A DNA stretch of 11,936 nt from NCBI GenBank assembly GCA_003150175.1, contig QAKZ01000076.1, positions 1-11,936 on the forward strand, in the 5' to 3' direction. Source of the DNA: Coriobacteriia bacterium (GTDB lineage: Bacteria > Actinomycetota > Coriobacteriia > Coriobacteriales > Atopobiaceae). The position numbers and the translations under genes were made by a program. This document shows positions 1-5,020 of this stretch, one piece after another (within the stretch, counting starts at the first letter, position 1; each line of letters starts with the position of its first letter). Below the pieces are notes generated by a model, which had not been told where the DNA came from, made no database searches, and saw nothing but the letters and a program-made list of their open reading frames with translations.

Positions 1-890
1 CCATCGGCGGCGGCTCCTCCATGGACACCGCCAAGGCCATCGGCATCATCATCGAGAACCCCGAGTTCGCCGACGTGCGCTCCCTCGAGGGCGTCGCCCC
101 CACCAAGAACCACGCGGTCTTCACCATCGCCGTGCCCACCACCGCCGGCACCGCGGCCGAGGTCACCATCAACTACGTGATCACCGACCCCGAGAAGGTC
201 CGCAAGTTCGTCTGCGTCGACACCAACGACATCCCCGAGGTCGCCGTCGTCGACCCCGACATGATGGCCTCCATGCCCGCCGGCCTCACCGCCGCCACCG
301 GCATGGACGCGCTCACCCATGCCATCGAGGGCTACACCACCAAGGGCGCTTGGGAGCTCTCCGACATGTTCCACTTCAAGGCCATCGAGCTCATCTCCAA
401 GAACCTTCGCGACTCCGTCGCTGAGGCGAAGAGCGGCGTTCCGGCCTCCGGCCGCGAGGGCATGGCGCTCGGCCAGTACATCGCCGGCATGGGCTTCTCC
501 AACGTCGGCCTCGGCATCGACCACGCCATGGCCCACACGCTTTCCGCACACTACGACACCCCGCACGGCGTCGCCTGCGCCATGCTGCTCCCGATCGCGA
601 TGGAGTTCAACAAGCCCGTCGTGACCAAGCGCCTGGCTGAGGTCGCCGTCGCCATGGGCGTCGACACCACCGGCATGAGCGAGGACGAGGCCGCCGACGC
701 TGCCATCGCCGCCGTCAAGCAGCTCTCCGAGGATGTCAACATCCCCAAGACCTGCGAGGCCATGAAGGCCGATGAGATCGAGGTCCTGGCAAAGGACGCC
801 ATGGCCGACGCTTGCTTCCCGGGCAACCCGCGCGACGCCAGCCTCGAGGACGTCATCGAGCTCTTCAAGAAGATCTGCCCCGCAGCCTAG
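1..890 (+). CDS. fucO: Lactaldehyde reductase (L-1,2-propanediol oxidoreductase), 5'-truncated by the window edge
   Basis: This is an iron-dependent group III alcohol dehydrogenase that reduces L-lactaldehyde to L-1,2-propanediol with NADH in anaerobic fucose/rhamnose breakdown. The reading frame is already open at base 3 (IGGGSSMDTAKAIG, the NAD-binding glycine motif), so the ATG at 21 is internal and roughly the first 95 residues lie outside. Stretches such as NPEFADVRSLEG, PTTAGTAAEVTINYVITD, RKFVCVD and ALGQYIAGMGFSNVGLG match my memory of E. coli FucO almost word for word. By that alignment the metal ligands are the Asp codon at 306 and the His codons at 318, 522 and 564 (TPHG), and the His at 534 (MAH) corresponds to the catalytic-site histidine. 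The reading frame has a small insert relative to E. coli near 420-455. All six arginine codons are CGC and nearly all others end in C or G, unlike the AGG/CGG-rich downstream genes, which suggests high expression. TAG at 888-890. A generic Fe-ADH is the alternative. Confidence 0.9.
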   Translation, partial: IGGGSSMDTAKAIGIIIENPEFADVRSLEGVAPTKNHAVFTIAVPTTAGTAAEVTINYVITDPEKVRKFVCVDTNDIPEVAVVDPDMMASMPAGLTAATGMDALTHAIEGYTTKGAWELSDMFHFKAIELISKNLRDSVAEAKSGVPASGREGMALGQYIAGMGFSNVGLGIDHAMAHTLSAHYDTPHGVACAMLLPIAMEFNKPVVTKRLAEVAVAMGVDTTGMSEDEAADAAIAAVKQLSEDVNIPKTCEAMKADEIEVLAKDAMADACFPGNPRDASLEDVIELFKKICPAA

Positions 891-923
891 CTTTATCTGC
901 GCCGGGTTTTCGGGCCATTCAGT

Positions 924-965
924 GAGCGCCGGGAAGGAGCCGATCCTTCCCGGCGCTCTTCTCGT
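924..965 (+). terminator. Hairpin terminator after fucO
   Basis: The arms 924-938 and 944-958 form a perfect 15-bp stem with a 5-nt loop (GCCGA), starting 33 bp after the fucO stop. The 3' side continues TTCTCGTC, a poor U tract, so efficiency as an intrinsic terminator is inferred mainly from stem strength and position. Confidence 0.75.
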
Positions 966-976
966 CGCGCCGCGGG

Positions 977-982
977 TATAAT
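977..982 (+). promoter_or_regulatory. Consensus -10 box (TATAAT) for the DEAD-box helicase gene
   Basis: A perfect TATAAT lies 92 bp before the helicase ATG in otherwise very GC-rich DNA. No good -35 is seen: at 16-18 bp spacing the sequence is CGCTCT or close to it and lies in the 3' arm of the upstream terminator hairpin. Transcription would begin near 988-990, giving a leader of about 85 nt. The sequence match is direct; activity is inferred. Confidence 0.6.
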
Positions 983-990
983 CACGTGGC

Positions 991-1057
991 CCGCGCGACC
1001 GCGCGGACGCTCACGGGGCTTCGCGCCCCGCATGATTCGCGCGCAAGACATGCGCGC
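991..1057 (+). promoter_or_regulatory. Structured 5' leader with three consecutive hairpins
   Basis: Three short perfect stems follow each other in the predicted leader: 991-996 with 1001-1006 (CCGCGC/GCGCGG, 4-nt loop), 1014-1019 with 1025-1030 (CGGGGC/GCCCCG, 5-nt loop) and 1039-1044 with 1052-1057 (GCGCGC on both sides, 7-nt loop). The ribosome binding site AAGGA (1062-1066) lies just 3' of the last stem and is not inside it. mRNAs for DEAD-box helicases are known in several bacteria to have structured, self-regulated leaders, so feedback control is plausible here. GC-rich DNA forms short stems readily, so function is not proven. Confidence 0.4.
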
Positions 1058-1074
1058 AGATAAGGAACGACCAT

Positions 1075-2706
1075 ATGCAACATCTCGAACCCGGCGCAGG
1101 GCGCGCCGAGAACCCCGATAACGCCGAGAATCCCGAAAGCGCGCACGAGATCTGCCCGCGCTTCGATGAGCTGGGGCTCTCCGCCCAGATGCTCGAGGCC
1201 GTCCGCGTCCTCGGATACGATTCGCCCACCCCTGTGCAGGTCCGCGCCATCCCCGAGGTGCTCGCCGGCCGCGACCTTCTCGCCGCGGCCCAGACCGGCA
1301 CCGGAAAGACCGCTGCCTTCCTGCTGCCCACGATGGATCGCCTGGAGCACGTCGCGCCGCCCAAGCCCATGCCGGGACGCTTGGGCTCGCGCGGCTCTCG
1401 CAGGGGCGAGGGCAACGGCCACGGCCCCGCCATGCTCGTCGTCACCCCGACGCGCGAGCTCGCCCAGCAGATCGACGAGGTCGCCTCGAAGATCTCGGAC
1501 GTCACGGGCCACGTCGCGCTGACCGTTGTCGGCGGCGTCGGCTACCAGCCGCAGGTCTCGGCCCTCGAGCACGGCTGCGACATTCTCGTCGCCACGCCGG
1601 GGCGCCTGGTCGACCTCATCGAGCAGGGTGCCTGCCACCTCGACGAGGTCCGTGTCCTCGTGCTCGACGAGGCGGACCGCATGCTCGACATGGGGTTTCT
1701 GCCGACGGTGCGACGTATCGTTCGCGAGACCCCGCCGACGCGCCAGACGCTGCTGTTCTCCGCGACGCTCGATGACGAGGCGGTGGGCGAGGTCGCCGAC
1801 CTGGTCCACGATCCGGCGCGCGTGGAGATCGCCCCGGTGACGAGCACCGCGGACACGGTCGAGCAGTACGTCCTGCCCGTCTCGCCGGAGGCGAAAAACG
1901 CGCTGCTGCCCGATTTCCTCAAAAAAGAAGGCCCTTCCCGCGTCATCGTGTTCACCCGCGGCAAGCACCGCGCGGACGCGATCTGCCGGCGCCTGCGGAA
2001 GGCGGGGATCTCCGCCGCGCCGATCCACGGCAACCGCAGCCAGAACCAGCGCGAGCGCGCCCTCAACGACTTCCGCTCGGGCGACGCCGACGTCCTCGTG
2101 GCGACCGACGTGCTCGCGCGCGGCATCGACATCCCTGGCGTCCGTTATGTGGTTAACTTCGACGTCCCGTCGGAGCCGAACGACTACATCCACCGCATCG
2201 GTCGCACGGGCCGCGCGGGCGAGCTCGGCTGGGCCGTCACCTTCGTGACCGAGGAGGAGCTGGACGAGTACCTCGACATCGAGGGGCTCATGGGCAAGGT
2301 CGCCGAGCCCTACGACGCCACTGGTCTCGTGCTCGGAGCCGAGCCCCCGCAGCTCGACCCTAACCGCGACCCCGCGGACCACAAGCCGAGGAAGAAGACC
2401 AAGCGCGGCAAGTCGAAGGCAAAAAAGAAGCTAGAGCAGGTGCGCCGCGAGGGCAAGCGCGCAGGCAACGAGTACGGCGACGTCGCGGGCCGCAGCAGCC
2501 GCCCCGAGCGGCGCCAAGCCGACGGAGCGCACGGCTCCAAGGACGACCCGCGCGCCGCGGGCAGGTGCGCGGGGGCGGGCGCCAACAATGGCTCGGCCAA
2601 GGGCAAGGGCGCGAATAAGGGTTCGGCCAGGGGCAAAGGCACCGGCAAAGCCGCTGGCAAGGCGCCCGCGAGGCGCCGCCCCGGCGACCACGGCGGCAGG
2701 CGCTAA
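1075..2706 (+). CDS. DEAD-box ATP-dependent RNA helicase with basic low-complexity tail
   Basis: This is a superfamily 2 RNA helicase that unwinds or remodels RNA with ATP, expected in the cytoplasm in ribosome assembly, cold adaptation or mRNA decay. The 543-residue product shows the full motif set: Q motif from F30 to Q55, motif I AAQTGTGKT (71-79), Ia PTRELA (125-130), Ib TPGR (174-177), II DEAD (198-201), III SAT (229-231), IV IVFTRG (291-296), V ATDVLARGIDIP (343-354) and VI HRIGRTGR (373-380). A G/R-rich insert sits between motifs I and Ia (about 100-117). After residue 430 the protein becomes a Lys/Arg tail, then Gly/Ser/Lys repeats to the C-terminus, a common RNA-binding extension. 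The ATG at 1075 is set by AAGGA at 1062-1066. The core looks RhlE-like, but the DeaD/CshA/RhlE subfamily cannot be settled by eye, so no symbol is given. The hydrolase gene follows after 33 bp, probably on the same transcript. Confidence 0.95.
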   Translation: MQHLEPGAGRAENPDNAENPESAHEICPRFDELGLSAQMLEAVRVLGYDSPTPVQVRAIPEVLAGRDLLAAAQTGTGKTAAFLLPTMDRLEHVAPPKPMPGRLGSRGSRRGEGNGHGPAMLVVTPTRELAQQIDEVASKISDVTGHVALTVVGGVGYQPQVSALEHGCDILVATPGRLVDLIEQGACHLDEVRVLVLDEADRMLDMGFLPTVRRIVRETPPTRQTLLFSATLDDEAVGEVADLVHDPARVEIAPVTSTADTVEQYVLPVSPEAKNALLPDFLKKEGPSRVIVFTRGKHRADAICRRLRKAGISAAPIHGNRSQNQRERALNDFRSGDADVLVATDVLARGIDIPGVRYVVNFDVPSEPNDYIHRIGRTGRAGELGWAVTFVTEEELDEYLDIEGLMGKVAEPYDATGLVLGAEPPQLDPNRDPADHKPRKKTKRGKSKAKKKLEQVRREGKRAGNEYGDVAGRSSRPERRQADGAHGSKDDPRAAGRCAGAGANNGSAKGKGANKGSARGKGTGKAAGKAPARRRPGDHGGRR

Positions 2707-2739
2707 GCGCCCGCCTCGACGCAAAAGAGAGGACATACA

Positions 2740-3879
2740 ATGGCTGACGTGCGCGACTACCTGGAGCTTCGCGGGGACCTGCTGCTCTGCGAGCGGCCCT
2801 TCAACGACGTCGACAACGTGATCCTGGCGAGCCTCTCGTACCTCGACTTCCGCGGCATCCTCGACGGCGCGTCCGCAAAGAAGCACGTCGCGCAGGCTTG
2901 CGAGGAGTTCCTCGCGCGCGCCGCGGGCGAGGATATCGGCCCCTGGGTGCGCTCGCTCGCGACCATCGATGACCGCTTCGTCCGGGCACTGGGCCGCTCA
3001 GAGCGCTTCGGCGGCGCCGTCGCGCGCAACTACGTCGACGTCACCGACGACGAGCGAACGCTGCAGTTCTCCGCCTTGACGGTCGACGTCGCCGAGGGTC
3101 TCTCGTATGTCTCGTTCCGGGGAACGGACAACAGCCTCGTCGGCTGGAAGGAAGACTTCATGCTGAGCTTCCGGGTCACGGCCGCCCAGCTCGCGGCCGC
3201 GTCTTACCTTCAGATGGAGGCTCGTCTCGCCACGAGCGAGGGAAGGCGGCTGCTCGTCGGCGGCCACTCGAAGGGCGGCGTGCTCGCTGCCTACGCGGCG
3301 GCTGTCCTGCCCGAGGAGCTGCGCGGCTGCGTCGAGCACGTGTGGAGCGACGACGGCCCCGGAATGTACTCCGAGGCCATCCCTGCGCACGCGAGTGAGG
3401 CGTACGGCCAGAGGTTCACCCACGTGGTCCCGGCCTACGACATCGTCGGCATGCTCTTCGACGACGGCTCCGACAAGCTCATCGTGCAGAGCTCCGCCTC
3501 GGGCGCCATGCAGCACGACCCCATGTCATGGCAGGTCACGCGTACGGGGCTCGTCGAGGCGCCCGGGCTCGAGCCCGACTGCGTGCGCATGAACGCCGCG
3601 CTCGCGGGCTGGCTCGAGGGCGTCGAGCCGGACGAGCGGGAGCGCTTCACCGACGAGCTCTTCGATGTCCTGCAGGCGGGCGGCGCGACGAGGCTCGACG
3701 AGGTCATGGCGAGCCCACAGTCGATCCAGAAGGTGCTCGCGGCCCTCGGCGCCGCCGACCAGCGCACCAAGGACCTCGTCCGGGAGCTCCTTGGCGCCGC
3801 GATCGGCGCGAACGTCGAGTCCGCGAAGGACGCCGTCGTGAGCGCCGCGGCGCAGGCGGTCTCCAGGCTCGGCGCGTAA
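2740..3879 (+). CDS. DUF2974 (Mbeg1-like) alpha/beta-hydrolase family protein
   Basis: The 379-residue product belongs to the DUF2974/Mbeg1-like group of lipase-type alpha/beta hydrolases; substrate unknown. Visible marks are the start (DYLELRGDLLLCERPFNDVD) and SYLDF typical of the group, FRGTD (126-130) in the oxyanion-hole position of class 3 lipases, and the nucleophile elbow GHSKGG (175-180) with Ser177 as likely nucleophile. SDDGPGM (203-209) and PAYDIVGML (231-239) could supply the acid, and H259 in the MQHDPMSW stretch is the likely catalytic histidine. No signal peptide or membrane segment is evident, so it should act in the cytoplasm. The C-terminal third is Ala/Glu-rich and looks helical. 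The start ATG at 2740 follows AGAGAGGA (2726-2733), and the gene begins 33 bp after the helicase stop, implying cotranscription. Family assignment is fairly sure; the biochemical role is not known to me. Confidence 0.85.
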   Translation: MADVRDYLELRGDLLLCERPFNDVDNVILASLSYLDFRGILDGASAKKHVAQACEEFLARAAGEDIGPWVRSLATIDDRFVRALGRSERFGGAVARNYVDVTDDERTLQFSALTVDVAEGLSYVSFRGTDNSLVGWKEDFMLSFRVTAAQLAAASYLQMEARLATSEGRRLLVGGHSKGGVLAAYAAAVLPEELRGCVEHVWSDDGPGMYSEAIPAHASEAYGQRFTHVVPAYDIVGMLFDDGSDKLIVQSSASGAMQHDPMSWQVTRTGLVEAPGLEPDCVRMNAALAGWLEGVEPDERERFTDELFDVLQAGGATRLDEVMASPQSIQKVLAALGAADQRTKDLVRELLGAAIGANVESAKDAVVSAAAQAVSRLGA

Positions 3880-3907
3880 GGGCGCGTGCGGCCGCGAGGC
3901 CCTTTTT
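3878..3907 (+). terminator. Hairpin with T run after the DUF2974 gene
   Basis: AAGGGC (3878-3883, overlapping the stop codon) pairs with GCCCTT (3899-3904), and TTTTT occupies 3903-3907. The 15-nt loop is GC-rich and may add internal pairing. This would end the helicase-hydrolase transcript. The stem is short but the U tract is the best in the window. Confidence 0.6.
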
Positions 3908-4054
3908 GATCGTATGGCATGGCGGGCGCGGCCGGCACTCCGGTCTTTCCGCGCGTTCCCCCCTCGGTCTTCGTTTTTTCCGCGGGCATGGCGCGCGCCC
4001 GTCTTTACGGGTAGGCTTCCATACGACGAACAACCTTCTTTCTAAGGAGCGGTC

Positions 4055-4411
4055 ATGGGCTTTATTGGCAGTTGGATCACGACGGCGATCGCGACGGCGG
4101 TCGCCATCTGGCTCGTCCCCGGCATCGAGGCCATCGGCGGGTCTTGGGCGGCGCCGATCTTCACCGCGCTCGTGCTCGGCATCCTGAACGCCACCGTCAA
4201 GCCGGTCCTCAAGGTCCTCTCGCTGCCGGTCAACCTGCTCACGCTGGGGATCTTCGGCCTTGTGGTCAACGCGTTCGTCCTCGAGCTCGCGAGCTACCTC
4301 TCGCGCAACATCTTCCACGCGGGCGTCTACGTCGACGGCTTCGGCGCGGCGTTCGTCGGCGCGATCGTGATCAGCCTCGTCGGGATGTTCGTGGGCTCGG
4401 TCATCCAGTAG
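4055..4411 (+). CDS. Phage_holin_4_2 / YvlD-family small membrane protein (DUF360)
   Basis: The 118-residue hydrophobic protein has four predicted membrane segments at about 5-23, 32-48, 60-82 and 95-117. The family hallmark is clear: an NATVKPVLKVLSLPVNLLTLGIFGLVVNA stretch, reported here only as residues 45-73, with the conserved Asn45, Lys49-Pro50, Pro58, Leu-Thr at 62-63 and Asn72. The family name comes from similarity to phage holins, but members are ordinary chromosomal genes. B. subtilis YvlD sits in an envelope-stress operon, so a cell-envelope role is possible, not shown. The start ATG at 4055 has a strong AAGGAG at 4044-4049. The gene stands alone between two hairpins. I see no clear promoter in the 3908-4043 gap; that gap holds a small CCCGT/ACGGG hairpin near 4000-4012. 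Confidence 0.88.
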   Translation: MGFIGSWITTAIATAVAIWLVPGIEAIGGSWAAPIFTALVLGILNATVKPVLKVLSLPVNLLTLGIFGLVVNAFVLELASYLSRNIFHAGVYVDGFGAAFVGAIVISLVGMFVGSVIQ

Positions 4412-4438
4412 CCGCATGTGTTTTCGCTCGTGAGTAAC

Positions 4439-4471
4439 CCGGCCTCGGCTGCGCATCTGAGCCGGGGCCGG
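4439..4471 (+). terminator. Hairpin after the YvlD-like gene
   Basis: The arms 4439-4450 and 4460-4471 form a 12-bp stem with one G-U pair and a 9-nt loop, starting 27 bp after the stop codon at 4411. Only TCCTATG follows, with no real U tract, so it may be a weak or factor-assisted terminator. Confidence 0.45.
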
Positions 4472-4638
4472 TCCTATGTCCGCAGGTTGCTCCCGCGGCA
4501 GGCTCATCGCGCGATATCTTGTTGTTCTGGCGTTAACGGCCGCTCGGCGCGGCGCGCCCGGCAGCTGGATGCTTTATTGCGCTAAAGTGTTCTAGGAAAA
4601 CCGTGCCCAAGCCGGGCACCCGACCCGCCGCTCGCGCC
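4472..4638 (+). other. Non-coding region upstream of yerC
   Basis: No coding frame here looks real. A locally AT-richer patch (4570-4602, containing TTTATT, TAAAGT and TTCTAG) is the most likely place for the yerC promoter, but I find no -35/-10 pair with normal spacing. It is followed directly by the palindrome at 4603-4619. Confidence 0.35.
4603..4619 (+). promoter_or_regulatory. Candidate operator: GTGCCC-N5-GGGCAC palindrome
   Basis: Perfect 6-bp inverted repeat (4603-4608 and 4614-4619) with a 5-bp centre (AAGCC), 31 bp before the yerC start and just after the AT-richer patch. TrpR-superfamily dimers bind palindromes and often regulate themselves, so this is a reasonable binding site for the YerC-like product. 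An RNA hairpin in the leader is the alternative. Confidence 0.35.
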
Positions 4639-4645
4639 AGGAGGT
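4639..4645 (+). promoter_or_regulatory. Ribosome binding site of yerC
   Basis: AGGAGGT is a full Shine-Dalgarno match whose AGGAGG core (4639-4644) is 6 nt before ATG 4651. It decides between two overlapping ATGs: the one at 4647 is out of frame with the family match and only 2 nt from the core. Confidence 0.85.
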
Positions 4646-4650
4646 AATGA

Positions 4651-4941
4651 ATGGAGATCACCGAGGAACACAGGCTCTATGCCGCGCTCCGGTCGCTCAG
4701 GACCGACGAGGAGGCCGCGGCGTTCCTCGGCGACCTGTGCACCCCGCGCGAGATCGACGACCTCTCGCAACGGCTCGAGGTGGCGGCGATGCTCTCCGAG
4801 GGCCACTCGTACGCCGACGTGAGCCGCGCGACCGGCGCTTCCTCCACCACGGTGAGCCGCGTGTCCAAATGCCTGAACGGCGAGCGGGGCGGCTACCGCA
4901 CGGTGCTCTCGCGCCTCGACGGGGCTGGCTGCGCCGACTAG
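4651..4941 (+). CDS. yerC: YerC/YecD-family TrpR-related DNA-binding regulator
   Basis: The 96-residue protein is a TrpR-superfamily (Trp_repressor fold) transcriptional regulator of the YerC/YecD branch. The conserved core is visible: LRTDEEAAAFLGDLCTPREI (16-35), the DLSQRLEVAAMLSEGHSYADV segment described as residues 37-57, then a helix-turn-helix of about 54-72 with ATGASSTTVSRVSKCLN (60-76) and GGY (80-82). Length is normal for the family. I see nothing specific to tryptophan; ligand and targets of YerC proteins are largely unknown to me. It is the first gene of a block with the AddB- and AddA-like genes (79 bp to the next start). In B. subtilis, as I recall, yerC lies near pcrB-pcrA, also next to a UvrD-family helicase. 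A palindrome upstream suggests self-regulation; that is inference. Confidence 0.9.
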   Translation: MEITEEHRLYAALRSLRTDEEAAAFLGDLCTPREIDDLSQRLEVAAMLSEGHSYADVSRATGASSTTVSRVSKCLNGERGGYRTVLSRLDGAGCAD

Positions 4942-4992
4942 GGGATTGTTGTCCCGTCCCCGTCGTACCATCAAACAAAGAAGAACCTCGAG

Positions 4993-5007
4993 CCGCGCTT
5001 TGCGCGG
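4993..5007 (+). promoter_or_regulatory. Small hairpin just before the AddB-like start
   Basis: CCGCGC (4993-4998) pairs perfectly with GCGCGG (5002-5007) around a TTT loop, ending 13 bp before the chosen start at 5021 and just before the weak Shine-Dalgarno GGGGGAG (5011-5017). It could tune translation of the AddB-like gene. The A-rich stretch before it (4970-4985) is unusual here and may mark an internal promoter, but only poor boxes are seen. Confidence 0.3.
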
Positions 5008-5020
5008 GATGGGGGAGCCC

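Noticed and set aside
982..2382. Long open frame of 466 codons on the minus strand opposite the helicase
   Set aside because: It mirrors the GC-rich codons of a gene with every DEAD-box motif intact and has no recognisable domain of its own.
3908..4043. Possible riboswitch or small RNA between the hydrolase and YvlD-like genes
   Set aside because: Only a 5-bp CCCGT/ACGGG hairpin and a T run near 3974-3979 are visible; no known riboswitch core or convincing promoter.
4055..4411. A prophage holin, suggested by the family name
   Set aside because: No endolysin or other phage gene is nearby, and the family is widespread in ordinary chromosomes.
3704..4507. 267-codon minus-strand open frame spanning the YvlD-like gene and both flanking gaps
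   Set aside because: Arg/Asp/Glu-rich low-complexity product running antisense to a clear membrane protein gene, with no domain signature.
4946..5020. N-terminal extension of the AddB-like protein from TTG 4946
   Set aside because: No usable ribosome binding site, the added residues are an Arg-rich stretch that does not look like the family, and it would begin 5 nt after the yerC stop in the non-coding spacer.
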